From Pelagibacterium limicola (GTDB taxonomy: Bacteria > Pseudomonadota > Alphaproteobacteria > Rhizobiales > Devosiaceae), in assembly GCF_015694405.1 (NCBI RefSeq), contig NZ_JADQDB010000004.1, forward strand, positions 310,001 to 374,000: a DNA stretch of 64,000 nt. Reading direction: 5' to 3'. The notes beneath the pieces were generated by a model. The model did no database searches. It was given only the letters and a program-made list of their open reading frames with translations, and was not told the DNA's origin. Below are positions 1 to 9,633 of this stretch, piece after piece. Position numbers and translations under genes: made by a program. Each line of letters starts with the position of its first letter. Position 1 is the stretch's first letter.

Positions 1-542
1 ACGGACGGCGCGCGTTCGGAAGGCTTTAAAATAAAAGCGTTGCCCGCCGCTATGGCCGGGGCGAACATCCACATGGGGATCATGGCCGGGAAATTGAACG
101 GCGTGATTCCTGCGCCGACGCCGACCGGCTGGCGCATGGAATACATGTCGATCCCGGGGCCGGCACCCTCGGTAAACTCACCCTTCTGTAGATGCGGAAT
201 GCCGCACACGAACTCGGCGACCTCCATGCCGCGCACGATATCGCCCTTCGAATCCTCGACTGTTTTGCCGTGTTCGGACGAGAGCAGGACGGCTAGCTCA
301 TCCATGTGCTGGTTGATGAGATCGACAAAGCGAAAGAATACCCGCGCCCGGCGCTGCGGGTTGGTGGCGGCCCATTTGGGCTGGGCGGCGAGGGCAGAGG
401 CCACGGCAGCATCGAGCTCGGCCGCGCTGGCCAGCGCGAGGCGGGCACTGACTTCGCCTGTGGCGGGATTGAACACATCGGCGGAGCGGCCCGACTTGCC
501 CTCGACGCGCACGCCGTTGATGAAATGTCCTATGCTCCGCAT
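1..542 (-). CDS. mmsA: Methylmalonate/malonate-semialdehyde dehydrogenase (CoA-acylating), N-terminal part, cut by the window edge
   Basis: NAD-dependent aldehyde dehydrogenase that turns malonate (or methylmalonate) semialdehyde into acetyl-CoA (or propionyl-CoA). It is the last step of inositol breakdown, where it is also called IolA, and it acts in valine degradation. Reading leftward from ATG at 540-542, the first 180 residues are visible: an IGHFINGV start, the cofactor-site segment TPFNFPAMIPMW at about 147-158 and ILKPSE at 171-176. The catalytic Cys lies beyond the window edge. A strong ribosome site (GGAGGGAGG in the transcript sense) fixes the start. The gene is divergent from a LysR regulator and lies close to the iol operon, which supports an inositol role. 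The family is certain; which semialdehyde is preferred is not. Confidence 0.9.
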   Translation of the reverse strand, partial: MRSIGHFINGVRVEGKSGRSADVFNPATGEVSARLALASAAELDAAVASALAAQPKWAATNPQRRARVFFRFVDLINQHMDELAVLLSSEHGKTVEDSKGDIVRGMEVAEFVCGIPHLQKGEFTEGAGPGIDMYSMRQPVGVGAGITPFNFPAMIPMWMFAPAIAAGNAFILKPSERAPS

Positions 543-604
543 CGCCTGCCTCCCTCCGTGTTGAATATGCAGGGGAAAGATCGGCTTTAATAATTGAGCA
601 ATCA

Positions 605-622
605 ATGCCATAGTTTCGGCAT
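605..622. promoter_or_regulatory. Inverted repeat in the mmsA/LysR divergent promoter (candidate LysR operator)
   Basis: ATGCC (605-609) and GGCAT (618-622) form a perfect 5-base inverted repeat with an 8-base spacer, between the divergent starts of mmsA and the LysR gene. LysR regulators typically bind such dyads upstream of a divergent target gene. The arms are short, so chance is possible. Confidence 0.35.
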
Positions 623-631
623 CCGTTGTGC

Positions 632-1528
632 ATGAATTATAGCCAGATGAACTGGGACGATATCCGCATATTCCTCGCTATTGGCCGCGCGGGGCAGATC
701 CTCGGTGCGGCGCGTGCATTGGGGCTCAACCACGCCACGGTAGCGCGGCGGCTGACAGCGCTGGAGACGAATTTCGGGGCGCGGCTGTTCGTGCGGCGCA
801 CCAATGGCTGCGATCTGACGGCGGAGGGCGAGGCGCTGCTGCCGCGCGCCGAGGCGATGGAAAGTGCCATGCTGGGCGCCGCCGCGGAAATCGGCAAGGC
901 CGACGAAGCGCTTTCGGGTACGGTCAGGATCGGCGCGCCGGACGGGTTCGGCGTGGCGTTCCTCGCGCCGAGGCTCGGGGAGCTGGCGCGGGAGCATCCC
1001 GCGCTCAGGCTGCAACTCGTGCCCATCCCGCGCAGTTTTTCGCTCTCGCGCCGCGAGGCCGATATCGCGATCACCGTCGAGCGGCCGACCGAGGGGCGGC
1101 TTGTGGCGCGCAAGCTCGTCGATTATCGCGTCGGGCTCTACGCGGCGCGCAGCTATATCGAGCGGGCGGGGGTCCCAGAAAGCCGCGAGGCGCTGGCGGG
1201 GCACCGGCTGGTGGGCTATGTCGAGGACCTGATTTTCACGCCTGCGCTGGATTTCAGCGCCGCCTTTTCAAGGGACTGGCAATCGGCGATCGAGGTGTCG
1301 AGCGCCATCGGCCAGACCGAGGCGGTGCGCGCCGGAGCGGGCATCGGTATCCTCCACGCCTTCATCGCCAGCCAGTATGACGAACTGGTTCCTGTCCTGC
1401 CCGAACTCGGCCTCACGCGCGCCTATTGGCTCGTGCTCCACGAGGACGTTCGGGACATACGGCGCGTGGCGCTTGTCGCCGATTTCATAACCCGGCAGAC
1501 CGCGACGGCGCGGGCAATCTTCGGCTGA
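632..1528 (+). CDS. LysR-family transcriptional regulator
   Basis: DNA-binding regulator of about 298 residues, the usual LysR length. An N-terminal winged helix-turn-helix (MNWDDIRIFLAIGRAG, then LGLNHATVARRLTALE) is followed by a periplasmic-binding-like effector domain (GTVRIGAPDGFG onward). Three in-frame starts exist: TTG 626, ATG 632 and ATG 647. Family alignments usually begin at the MNWDD segment, so 647 is a serious alternative. It is divergent from mmsA and convergent with the LacI gene, whose stop lies 4 bases away. The arrangement suggests control of mmsA, but the effector cannot be read from sequence. Confidence 0.88.
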   Translation: MNYSQMNWDDIRIFLAIGRAGQILGAARALGLNHATVARRLTALETNFGARLFVRRTNGCDLTAEGEALLPRAEAMESAMLGAAAEIGKADEALSGTVRIGAPDGFGVAFLAPRLGELAREHPALRLQLVPIPRSFSLSRREADIAITVERPTEGRLVARKLVDYRVGLYAARSYIERAGVPESREALAGHRLVGYVEDLIFTPALDFSAAFSRDWQSAIEVSSAIGQTEAVRAGAGIGILHAFIASQYDELVPVLPELGLTRAYWLVLHEDVRDIRRVALVADFITRQTATARAIFG

Positions 1529-1531
1529 AGG

Positions 1532-2563
1532 CTACATCGACTCCGGAAAACAAAGATATGGCTCAAGAAACCGCTGGCCGGGAAGGCTGTCGCGGTTGCC
1601 CCGGGTAGCGTCGACCATCAGCGCGACGAGGTCCTGGCAGAGGATTTCGAGCGGCGTGCGGATGGCCATCAGGAGATAGCGGTCCGATAGCGCGGCGCGT
1701 GACTCGGGAGTAATTTCGTTGACGATCAGAGCCACCTCGCCCGGAGCGCGCACCTCGCGCAGCGCGGCAATGGCACCCTCCATGCCGCCGCCTGCCACAT
1801 ACATTCCCTTGATATCGGGATGGCGTTCGAGGAGGTCGAGCGTCGCCTCGTGGGTCAATTGCCGCGTTTCGAGGTTGACCAGCGTGTCGAGCACCGTGAA
1901 GCGGGGCTGGTGTTCGCGGAAATAGCTGCGGAATCCCGTCTCGCGCAATTCGTGGCCATGCCAGCGGTGTCCGCCGACGAAGAGGGCGACCTTGCCGGGC
2001 TCGTGGATAGCCATGGCAAGAATGGAGGCCACCAGCCGCCCCATCTTGAGATTGTTGAGGCCGATATAGGCCATTCGCTCGCCCTGGGCATAGTCCGACA
2101 ACAGGGAAATCGTCGGCACGCCCGCCGCCTTGAGATCGCTCACCGCCGCCGTGGTATATTGATGGTTGGTCGCCACCGCCGCCAGCACGTCGACCCTCGC
2201 CCCAAGGTCGCGCATCATGTCGGCTATGTCCTTGGGCGCCTGGGTGGGACAGAATTCGATTGTGGCCTCTGCGCGGACGCCGGGCATCGCGCGCGTGGCC
2301 TGCTCCAGTTGCGCCGCCATCGATTGATAAAAGAACTGCCCCTGCTTGGTGAGGACAAAACCCAGCCGCACCGAAGGTGCGTCCGCGGTCATGCGGTGCT
2401 CGATGAGGCGTGCGGCATGATAACCGATCTGCGCTGCGGCATCGTAAACCCGCCGCACCGTGTCCGGATGCACATTGCTGCGGTCGTTGAGCACGCGGTC
2501 GACTGTGGCGGTGCTGACGCCGGCCTTCCTTGCGAGGTCGGCTATGGTGGGTCGTCGGGCCAT
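1532..2563 (-). CDS. LacI-family transcriptional regulator, probable inositol-catabolism repressor
   Basis: 343-residue LacI/GalR protein. The N-terminal HTH reads PTIADLARKAGVSTATVDRVLN, followed by the hinge and a sugar-binding type I periplasmic fold (VRLGFVLTKQGQFFYQSM onward). The TATVDRVLN variant, rather than the usual TTVSRVLN, is common in one LacI subgroup with periplasmic-binding-protein-like sensor domains. It is divergent from the iolG operon across a 472-base spacer that carries a 10-base inverted repeat just upstream of this start. By position it is the best candidate for an iol regulator; the name iolR is avoided because several unrelated families carry it. No good ribosome site is visible before the ATG at 2563. 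Confidence 0.85.
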   Translation of the reverse strand: MARRPTIADLARKAGVSTATVDRVLNDRSNVHPDTVRRVYDAAAQIGYHAARLIEHRMTADAPSVRLGFVLTKQGQFFYQSMAAQLEQATRAMPGVRAEATIEFCPTQAPKDIADMMRDLGARVDVLAAVATNHQYTTAAVSDLKAAGVPTISLLSDYAQGERMAYIGLNNLKMGRLVASILAMAIHEPGKVALFVGGHRWHGHELRETGFRSYFREHQPRFTVLDTLVNLETRQLTHEATLDLLERHPDIKGMYVAGGGMEGAIAALREVRAPGEVALIVNEITPESRAALSDRYLLMAIRTPLEILCQDLVALMVDATRGNRDSLPGQRFLEPYLCFPESM

Positions 2564-3035
2564 CTGCGGCTCGCTGATTGTTTTCCATCACGTTCGTGTA
2601 TCCTGTACTTCATTCTGATGGAAAAGGAAGTCGGGGTAGTGCGCTCCACGGCTCTCCTTGGCCCCACTCCAAAAGGGGGTAGGCAAAAAGGATAGAACTT
2701 TCATCGGGATAAATCACCGCGTTCTGCCGCGTCGGATCGGCAACAGCCTGATGTAGAACCATCAGGGCCACCGGATATTTGCTGATCGAAAATGATGCAA
2801 AAAACATCACAGCAATTGACGGGCGATAATCCGGGCGGCCATCATTGGGACGACGGAGGAGTCCGGCGCGGCGCGACCCGGTCGAAGCCCTCAACTATCC
2901 CGGAATCAGGGACGGCACCGGCAGCCTGACGCGGCTCGAAAACCGCGTGCTGTCCATCGAGGCCGGATCGGTGCGGGTAGACTGCAAAGAAAGCGGCACG
3001 GCCGCGACTCGCACATGGAAAGTGAGAACTGATAA
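2564..3035. promoter_or_regulatory. Divergent LacI/iolG regulatory spacer
   Basis: This 472-base spacer holds the 2581-2625 inverted repeat near the LacI start, an A-rich stretch with a small dyad (TGATG 2793-2797, CATCA 2805-2809) and probably the iol promoter. A 64-codon frame at 2845-3039 overlaps the iolG start, but it has no recognisable domain and I do not call it a gene. Confidence 0.5.
2581..2625. promoter_or_regulatory. 10-base inverted repeat upstream of the LacI gene (operator candidate)
   Basis: TTTTCCATCA (2581-2590) and TGATGGAAAA (2616-2625) are exact reverse complements separated by 25 bases. They start 18 bases upstream of the LacI start. The arrangement fits two facing half-sites for autoregulation, or a stem in the LacI leader RNA. 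No second copy was noticed elsewhere in the iol region. Confidence 0.5.
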
Positions 3036-4046
3036 ATGACAGTGAGAATTGGCGTCATTGGCACCGGTGCCATTGGTCGTGACCACGCCCGCAGGATAAA
3101 CCAGGTTTTGGCTGGGGGCAGGATCGTGGCGTTGTCGGACGTCAACGGCGCATCGGCGGAGGCAGTCAAGGCCGATATTGCGCCCGATGCCAGGATTTAC
3201 GCCACCGGCGAGGAACTGATCGCCGCCAGCGACGTCGATGCGGTTCTCGTCACCTCCTGGGGCACGACCCACGAGCAATACGTGCTGGGCGCAATCGCCG
3301 CGGGCAAGCCGTGCTTTTGCGAAAAGCCGTTGGCGACGACGGCAGAAGGAGCCAGGCGCATTGTCGATGCCGAGGTGGCGCATGGCAAACGGCTGGTTCA
3401 GGTGGGTTTCATGCGCCGCTATGACGAGGGCTATGTTGCACTCAAAAAGGCAATCGAGACGCAGACCGGCGCACCGATCATGGTCCACGCCGCACACCGC
3501 AACCCGACCGTGCCCGAGAGGTACATCACACCGATGGCGGTCCACGATACGCTGATCCATGAGATCGACGTCTTCCGATGGCTGCTCAACGACGATTACG
3601 TCTCGGCCCGCGTGCTCTTTCCGCGCAAGGCGGTCCGTTCACACGGCAAGCTGCGCGACCCGCAGGTGGTGGTGCTGGAAACCCGGAACGGCGTGCTGAT
3701 CGATGTCGAGATCTTCGTCAACTGTCACTACGGCTACGATATCCAGTGCGAGATCGTGGGCGAGGATGGCACCGCGCGCCTGCCTGAGCCGATGGCGGTC
3801 CCGATGCGGCTTGGCGCCAAGCTGCAAAACGAAATCCTCTATGACTGGAAGGACCGCTTCATTGGGGCCTATGATGTGGAGCTTCAGGATTTCCTGAAGG
3901 CTGCCGCGCAAGGAACCGCCGTCGGCCCGACCTCATGGGACGGCTATGTCGCGGCCATCACTTCGGATGCCTGCGTGAAGGCGCAGGACCTAGCGGGCGA
4001 CGCCGTCGCAATCGATCTGGCTGAAAGGCCCGGACTGTATGCCTGA
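3036..4046 (+). CDS. iolG: Inositol 2-dehydrogenase (Gfo/Idh/MocA family)
   Basis: Oxidises myo-inositol to 2-keto-myo-inositol with NAD, the first step of the pathway. The 336-residue protein starts with a Rossmann fold ([15 protein letters not shown], residues 6-20). It carries the EKPLA motif (96-100, catalytic Lys97) and the HDTLIHE segment with Asp171 and His175, matching the K/D/H triad of this family. It is the first gene of the iol operon and overlaps iolC by 8 bases. Family membership alone would allow another sugar dehydrogenase, but the fixed context of iolC, D, E and B makes inositol very likely. Confidence 0.9.
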   Translation: MTVRIGVIGTGAIGRDHARRINQVLAGGRIVALSDVNGASAEAVKADIAPDARIYATGEELIAASDVDAVLVTSWGTTHEQYVLGAIAAGKPCFCEKPLATTAEGARRIVDAEVAHGKRLVQVGFMRRYDEGYVALKKAIETQTGAPIMVHAAHRNPTVPERYITPMAVHDTLIHEIDVFRWLLNDDYVSARVLFPRKAVRSHGKLRDPQVVVLETRNGVLIDVEIFVNCHYGYDIQCEIVGEDGTARLPEPMAVPMRLGAKLQNEILYDWKDRFIGAYDVELQDFLKAAAQGTAVGPTSWDGYVAAITSDACVKAQDLAGDAVAIDLAERPGLYA

Positions 4047-5970
4047 CGCAAGAACCCTCGATGTGATCACCATCGGCCGGTCGTCGGTCGACCTTTACGG
4101 CGCCCAGATTGGCGGACGGCTCGAGGACATGGGTTCGTTCAACAAATATATCGGCGGCTCACCGACCAATATCGCCTGCGGCGCGGCGCGGCTGGGGCTG
4201 AAGTCGGGTCTCATCACCAAAGTTGGCGACGAGCATATGGGCCGGTTCATCCGTGAGCAGCTTTTGCGCGAGGGGGTGGATGTCACAGGGATTGCAACCG
4301 ATCCCCAACGGCTGACGGCGCTGGTCATTCTCGGCATTCGCGACGAGGAGCAGTTCCCGTTGATCTTTTACCGGGAGAACTGCGCGGACATGGCCTTGAG
4401 CGAGGACGATATCGCGGAGGAATACATCGCTTCGGCGCGCGCCATTGTCGTGACGGGCACCCATCTCTCGCACCCGCGCACCGAGGCGGCTGTTCTGAAG
4501 GCGCTCGCGCTTGCCCGCAGGCACGGCGTGCGTACCGCGCTCGATATCGATTATCGCCCCAACCTCTGGGGGGTAGCCAGGCACGGGGAGGGGGAAAGCC
4601 GGTTCGTCGAAAGCGCAAAGGTCACCGCCAAGCTGCAATCGAGCCTGCATTTGTTCGATCTGATCGTGGGTACCGAGGAAGAGTTCCACATCGCAGGCGG
4701 ATCGACCGATACGGTCGTGGCGTTAAAGGCGGTGCGCGCGGTCTCCAAAGCAACGCTGATCTGCAAGCGCGGAGCGGCGGGTGCGGTGGGGTTCGAGGAG
4801 GCAATTCCCGAGAGCCTTGATGACGGCCAGACCGGGCCGGGTTTCCCGATCGAAGTGTTCAACGTGCTGGGCGCGGGGGACGGGTTTTTCGCCGGGCTCC
4901 TCAAAGGGTGGCTGGACGATGAGGATTGGCCGACGGCGCTCAAGTATGCCAATGCCTGTGGAGCCTTTGCGGTGTCCCGTCACGGCTGCACGCCGGCCTA
5001 TCCCTCGCTCGAGGAATTGCAGTTCTTTTTGAAGCGCGGCGTGGTGCGCCCCGATTTGCGCAACGATGCGGAACTCGAACAGATCCACTGGTCGACCAAC
5101 CGCCACCGCAATCACGGCGGCGACTGGTCCGAGTGCCGGGTGTTCGCCTTCGATCACCGCCTTCAGCTCGAGGAGATGGATGGCTATACGCTCGGGAAGG
5201 GCGGGGCGTTCAAGGAGCTATGCCTCAGGGCTGCGCTCGACGTTCAGGACGGGCGGCCCGGTTATGGGATATTGTGCGATCACCGCATCGGCCGCCATGC
5301 GCTGCACGCGGCCTCGGGCACGGGGTTGTGGATCGGGCGGCCCTGCGAATGGCCGGGCTCGCGCCCTCTGGCTTTCGAGCCCGAGCTTGGTGCCGATTGC
5401 GGCGGTTTGGGCGAATGGGCACGGGAGAACGTCGTCAAGGTCCTGTGCTTCTGCCATCCCGACGACGATGCGGCCATGCGCACCGAGCAGGAGCAAAGCG
5501 TCAAGCGTCTGTTCGATGCAGCGCGGCGCAACAGTCTCGAATTCCTTCTGGAAATCATTCCTTCCAAGGTCGCTCCGGTCGATGACGACACCATCGCCAC
5601 GCTGATCGGCCAGTTCTATGCGGCAGGGATCTATCCCGACTGGTGGAAGCTCGAACCGATGAAGACGGCCGCCGCCTGGCAAAAGGCCTGCGCGGCGATC
5701 GAGGCGCGTGACCGCTATACGCGCGGCATCGTTGTCCTCGGGCTCGATGCGCCGGAAGCGGAACTCGCGTCCAGCTTCGAAATTGCAGCCGGGTTCGATC
5801 TGGTCAAGGGTTTCGCCGTGGGGCGTACCATCTTCGGCGATGCGGCGCGCGCCTGGATGAAGGGCGAAATGGACGACGCAGCGGCGGTGGCACAGATGGC
5901 GGAACGCTATGCCCGCCTGTGCGAGATATGGGACGAGGCGCGAAAAGCAGCTCGGGAGAAAGCAGCATGA
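4039..5970 (+). CDS. iolC: 5-dehydro-2-deoxygluconokinase fused to a DUF2090 (IolJ-like aldolase) domain
   Basis: 643-residue two-domain protein. Residues about 1-330 are a PfkB kinase ([16 protein letters not shown] near the start; GAGDGFF with catalytic Asp281) that phosphorylates 5-dehydro-2-deoxygluconate. Residues about 345-640 are a DUF2090 domain, related to class I-type aldolases, which probably cleaves the product to malonate semialdehyde and dihydroxyacetone phosphate. Single-domain IolC is about 330 residues, so this is a genuine fusion, a form widespread in proteobacteria. It overlaps iolG by 8 bases and iolD by 4 (ATGA), indicating translational coupling. No separate iolJ lies in the window, consistent with the fusion supplying that step. 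Confidence 0.9.
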   Translation: MPDARTLDVITIGRSSVDLYGAQIGGRLEDMGSFNKYIGGSPTNIACGAARLGLKSGLITKVGDEHMGRFIREQLLREGVDVTGIATDPQRLTALVILGIRDEEQFPLIFYRENCADMALSEDDIAEEYIASARAIVVTGTHLSHPRTEAAVLKALALARRHGVRTALDIDYRPNLWGVARHGEGESRFVESAKVTAKLQSSLHLFDLIVGTEEEFHIAGGSTDTVVALKAVRAVSKATLICKRGAAGAVGFEEAIPESLDDGQTGPGFPIEVFNVLGAGDGFFAGLLKGWLDDEDWPTALKYANACGAFAVSRHGCTPAYPSLEELQFFLKRGVVRPDLRNDAELEQIHWSTNRHRNHGGDWSECRVFAFDHRLQLEEMDGYTLGKGGAFKELCLRAALDVQDGRPGYGILCDHRIGRHALHAASGTGLWIGRPCEWPGSRPLAFEPELGADCGGLGEWARENVVKVLCFCHPDDDAAMRTEQEQSVKRLFDAARRNSLEFLLEIIPSKVAPVDDDTIATLIGQFYAAGIYPDWWKLEPMKTAAAWQKACAAIEARDRYTRGIVVLGLDAPEAELASSFEIAAGFDLVKGFAVGRTIFGDAARAWMKGEMDDAAAVAQMAERYARLCEIWDEARKAAREKAA

Positions 5971-7805
5971 CTAGGACGATCAGATTGACCGCCGCGCAGG
6001 CGATGGTGCGGTGGCTTTCGGTACAGATGACCGATGAAGGCGAACGCTTCATCGAAGGCGTGTGGGCGATCTTCGGGCACGGCAACGTAGCCGGGCTCGG
6101 CGAGGCGCTGCACGGGATCGGCGACAAGCTGCCCACATGGCGTGGCCAGAACGAGCAGACGATGGCTCACGCCGCGATCGCCTACGCCAAGACCAAAAAA
6201 CGCAAGCGGGCACATGCGGTAACCAGTTCCATCGGCCCTGGGGCCACCAATATGGTGACCGCGGCCGCGCTCGCCCATGTCAACCGCATCCCGGTGCTGT
6301 TCATCCCCGGCGACGTCTTTGCCAACCGCCGCCCCGACCCGGTGCTTCAGCAGGTCGAGGATTTTGACGACGGCACGGTTTCTGCCAACGACACCTTCAG
6401 GCCGGTCGTGCGTTATTTCGACAGGATTTCGCGGCCCGAGCACCTCCTGACCGCTCTGCCGCGTGCGCTTGCCGTGATGACCGATCCGGCAAATGCCGGG
6501 CCGGTATGCCTTGCCTTCTGCCAGGACGTGCAGGCGGAAGTCTACGACTATCCGGAAAATTTCTTCGATCCCAAGGTCTGGCGCATCCGCCGCCCCGAGC
6601 CCGACCCGCGCGAGGTCGAGGATGTCGCGGCGCTGATCCGGCAAGCAAAGAACCCGATCATCCTTTCGGGCGGCGGGGTGATCTATTCGGAAGCCGAGGA
6701 AACCCTCGCGCGCTTTGCCGAGGCGCACAATATCCCCTTCGCGGAAACGCAGGCGGGGAAGGGCGCCAACGGTTGGAACAACCCGTTCAATTTCGGCTCG
6801 CCCGGCGTCACCGGGTCGCAGAGTGCCAACGATCTTTGCGAGAAGTCCGATCTCGTGATCGGGGTGGGCACGCGCTTCCAGGACTTTACCACCGGGAGCT
6901 GGGCGCTGTTCAAGAACGAGAACCGCACAATCGTTTCGATCAACCTCCACGGCTATGACGCGACCAAGCACGGCGCGGTGCCGTGCGTTGGCGATGCGCG
7001 GGTGACGCTCGAAAAGCTCTCGGCGCGTCTCGGCGGGCACAAGGCCCCGGCATTCGATGCGAAATCGCGCACCGATTGGCACGAGGCTGTGAAAAAGGTC
7101 ACCGCCGCGCCCGATGGCAAGCCGACCAATTACCTGCCCACCGATGCACAGGTGATCGGCGCGGTCCAAAGGGTGGCAACCGAAAAGACCGTCGTGATGT
7201 GCGCTGCCGGGACGATGCCGGGCGCGCTCCATGTGCTCTGGCAGGCAGCGCCGGGCGGCTACCACATGGAATACGGCTATTCCTGCATGGGCTATGAGGT
7301 GGCCGGGGCCATGGGGATAAAGCTCGCCGTCCCGGAAAAGGAAGTGATCTGCTTTGTTGGGGACGGCTCATACATGATGGCCAATTCCGAACTGGCTACC
7401 GCCGTCATGCGCCATGTGCCGTTCACGGTCGTCCTCACCGATAACCGCGGCTATGGCTGCATCAACCGTCTCCAGATCGAGACCGGCGGGGCCGAGTTCA
7501 ATAACCTCTACAAGGACGCCAATATCGAGGAGCAGCCTCAGATCGATTTCGTGGCCCACGCCGCTTCGATGGGCGCATACGCCGAGAAGGCCGCCGATAT
7601 CGCCGATCTTGAAGCAAAGATCGTTGCGGCGCGGGGGCGCGACAAACCCACCGTCATTGTCATCGATACCGATGCGGTGCCCGGCACAGGGGCGGGCGGG
7701 CATTGGTGGGACGTCGCTGTGCCGCAGGCCGGAGGTCCCGAACGCCTCGAGCAGGCGCGCCAACGTTACAACCGGAACATCACGCAGCAGCGCGCATTCG
7801 ATTAG
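5967..7805 (+). CDS. iolD: 3D-(3,5/4)-trihydroxycyclohexane-1,2-dione hydrolase
   Basis: Thiamine-diphosphate enzyme that opens the inositol-derived ring to 5-deoxyglucuronate. 612 residues from ATG 5967, which overlaps the iolC stop as ATGA; an upstream in-frame start at 5919 would lie inside iolC and is rejected. The N-terminal pyrimidine-binding domain has TWRGQNEQTMAHAA, with the conserved Glu. The central domain is transhydrogenase-like. The C-terminal diphosphate-binding motif begins GDGSYMMANSE at about residue 465 and ends with NRGYGC. Length and motifs match IolD closely. Confidence 0.93.
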   Translation: MTRTIRLTAAQAMVRWLSVQMTDEGERFIEGVWAIFGHGNVAGLGEALHGIGDKLPTWRGQNEQTMAHAAIAYAKTKKRKRAHAVTSSIGPGATNMVTAAALAHVNRIPVLFIPGDVFANRRPDPVLQQVEDFDDGTVSANDTFRPVVRYFDRISRPEHLLTALPRALAVMTDPANAGPVCLAFCQDVQAEVYDYPENFFDPKVWRIRRPEPDPREVEDVAALIRQAKNPIILSGGGVIYSEAEETLARFAEAHNIPFAETQAGKGANGWNNPFNFGSPGVTGSQSANDLCEKSDLVIGVGTRFQDFTTGSWALFKNENRTIVSINLHGYDATKHGAVPCVGDARVTLEKLSARLGGHKAPAFDAKSRTDWHEAVKKVTAAPDGKPTNYLPTDAQVIGAVQRVATEKTVVMCAAGTMPGALHVLWQAAPGGYHMEYGYSCMGYEVAGAMGIKLAVPEKEVICFVGDGSYMMANSELATAVMRHVPFTVVLTDNRGYGCINRLQIETGGAEFNNLYKDANIEEQPQIDFVAHAASMGAYAEKAADIADLEAKIVAARGRDKPTVIVIDTDAVPGTGAGGHWWDVAVPQAGGPERLEQARQRYNRNITQQRAFD

Positions 7806-7814
7806 GACAGCACT

Positions 7815-8717
7815 ATGATCTTGTACGGCACCAACCCAATCGCCTGGTCCAACGATGACGACTGGTCCATTGGCGACCACCTCTCGCTCGAAGACTGTCT
7901 TTCGGACTGCCAGAGGATCGGCTTCGATGGCATCGAGAAGGGGCATAAGATGCCCGACGATGGCAATGCGCTCAAGGCCAAGCTGGGCGAATTCGGCCTG
8001 CACTTTGCCGCGGGATGGTTTTCCACCAATCTGCTGGTCAACGACATCGAGACCGAAAAGAAGGCGCTCAAAGCCTGGATCGATTTCACCAAGGCCGCGG
8101 GCGGCGATCACATCAACGCCTGCGAATGCTCCAACACCGTGCACGGCAATGACAAGGTGGCGGTCAACGACCGTCCGATCATGAATGACGAACAGTGGGA
8201 GCGGTTCTCCAGGGGCTATGAGGAGCTTTCGCGCTTCGCGGCCGACGAGGGCGTCCGGATGGGCTACCATCACCATATGGGTACCATCATCGAAAGCCCC
8301 GAGGACATCGACCGCTTCATGGAAATGGCCGGACCCCACACCCGCCTGCTGCTCGATACGGGCCATGCCTTGTTCGGCGGCGGCGATCCGGTGGAACTGG
8401 CACGCAAATATATGGACCGTGTGACCCATATCCATTGCAAGAACATCCGGCCCGAGATCATGCGGCAGGTGCGCGAGGAGGGATTGAGCTTCCTCGAGGG
8501 CGTGCGGCGGGGCGCGTTCACCGTGCCGGGCGACGCTGAAGGCTGCATCGATTTCGAGCCCGTGCTGCGGATTGCAGCCGAACACGATTATTCCGGTTGG
8601 GTGGTCATCGAGGCGGAGCAGGACAGCGCGGTGCGGGAGCCGTTTCATTACCAGAAGATGGGCCTTGAGACGCTCAAGGAGATCGCCGCGCGTATCGGGC
8701 TTGGAGGCGGGCAATGA
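7815..8717 (+). CDS. iolE: Myo-inosose-2 dehydratase
   Basis: Removes water from 2-keto-myo-inositol to give the dione substrate of IolD. The 300-residue xylose-isomerase-like TIM barrel starts MILYGTNPIAWSNDDD. It carries metal-site segments YHHHMGTIIE, LLLDTGHALF and THIHCKNIRPEIM. It lies 9 bases after iolD and overlaps iolB by 4 bases. Identification rests on the characteristic start, the metal ligands and the operon. Confidence 0.93.
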   Translation: MILYGTNPIAWSNDDDWSIGDHLSLEDCLSDCQRIGFDGIEKGHKMPDDGNALKAKLGEFGLHFAAGWFSTNLLVNDIETEKKALKAWIDFTKAAGGDHINACECSNTVHGNDKVAVNDRPIMNDEQWERFSRGYEELSRFAADEGVRMGYHHHMGTIIESPEDIDRFMEMAGPHTRLLLDTGHALFGGGDPVELARKYMDRVTHIHCKNIRPEIMRQVREEGLSFLEGVRRGAFTVPGDAEGCIDFEPVLRIAAEHDYSGWVVIEAEQDSAVREPFHYQKMGLETLKEIAARIGLGGGQ

Positions 8718-9520
8718 CCAACCTCCTGCGCAAGCCCTTCGGCACGCATGGCAAGGTGCACGAGATCACCCCGCAATCGGCGGGCTGGCGCTATGTCGGT
8801 TTCTCGCTCTACCACCTGCGAGCAGGGGAGAAGGTAGCCGAGGCGACCGGGGACAACGAGGTGATCCTCGTAATGATCGAGGGCAAGGCCGCTATAAACG
8901 GCGCGGGGCAGGAATGGGGCGTGCTCGGGGAGCGCATGAATGTCTTCGAGAAAACGCCGCCCCACTGTCTCTACCTGCCCAATGGCACCGAATGGGAAGC
9001 GCGGGCCGAGACCGATTGCACCGTCGCGGTCTGCTCGGCGCCCGGCAAGGGTGGCCACGCCGCGCGCCGCATCGGGCCGGACGGCATCACGCTGACCGAG
9101 CGCGGCAAGGACACCAACACCCGTTATATCAACAATATCGCGATGGAAAACGAGGATTATTGCGACAGCCTTCTGGTGACCGAGGTATTCACGCCGGCAG
9201 GGCACTGGTCGAGCTACCCGTCTCATCGCCACGACGAGGACGATTACCCGCGCATCACCTATCTCGAAGAGACCTACTACCACCGGCTCAACCCGGCCAA
9301 CGGGTTTGGCATCCAGCGGGTCTACACCGACGATTCCCTCCTCGATGAAACGATGGCAGTCGCCGATGGCGACGTGGTTCTCGTCCCCCGCGGCCACCAT
9401 CCCTGCGGCGCGCCCTATGGCTTCGAGATGTACTATCTCAACGTCATGGCCGGACCCTTGCGCAAATGGCGCTTCGTCCCGGCGCCGGAGGTCGCGTGGA
9501 TTCTGGAACGGGACAAATAG
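8714..9520 (+). CDS. iolB: 5-deoxy-glucuronate isomerase
   Basis: Isomerises 5-deoxyglucuronate to 5-dehydro-2-deoxygluconate, the substrate of IolC. 268 residues with a bicupin fold; the second cupin shows SSYPSHRHDEDDYPR, with the His/Glu metal ligands, and later VLVPRGHHPC. It overlaps iolE as ATGA and is the last iol gene. A hairpin follows immediately after its stop. Confidence 0.93.
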   Translation: MTNLLRKPFGTHGKVHEITPQSAGWRYVGFSLYHLRAGEKVAEATGDNEVILVMIEGKAAINGAGQEWGVLGERMNVFEKTPPHCLYLPNGTEWEARAETDCTVAVCSAPGKGGHAARRIGPDGITLTERGKDTNTRYINNIAMENEDYCDSLLVTEVFTPAGHWSSYPSHRHDEDDYPRITYLEETYYHRLNPANGFGIQRVYTDDSLLDETMAVADGDVVLVPRGHHPCGAPYGFEMYYLNVMAGPLRKWRFVPAPEVAWILERDK

Positions 9521-9549
9521 AGCGGTTCGCGATTTCGCCGGGAACCGCT
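9521..9549 (+). terminator. Hairpin ending the iol operon
   Basis: AGCGGTTC (9521-9528) pairs exactly with GAACCGCT (9542-9549); inside the loop GCG (9529-9531) can pair with CGC (9536-9538). It starts at the base after the iolB stop. There is no clear T-run downstream, so it may be a processing or weak terminator structure. Confidence 0.55.
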
Positions 9550-9633
9550 TCCACCTCCATTGACTACTCCTGAAGAAAGAATCCGCCAGGCTTCCGGCCC
9601 CGGTTGACTCCATCCTTCAACCCGTGTGATAAA

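Noticed and set aside
40-564. Plus-strand frame at the window start
   Set aside because: Antisense to the truncated mmsA gene, which has clear aldehyde dehydrogenase motifs and a strong ribosome site.
2845-3039. 64-codon frame before iolG
   Set aside because: No domain, no ribosome site, and it overlaps the iolG start; probably spacer DNA.
5907-8714. Long minus-strand frames opposite iolD and iolE
   Set aside because: They are antisense to well-supported iol genes and show no domain.
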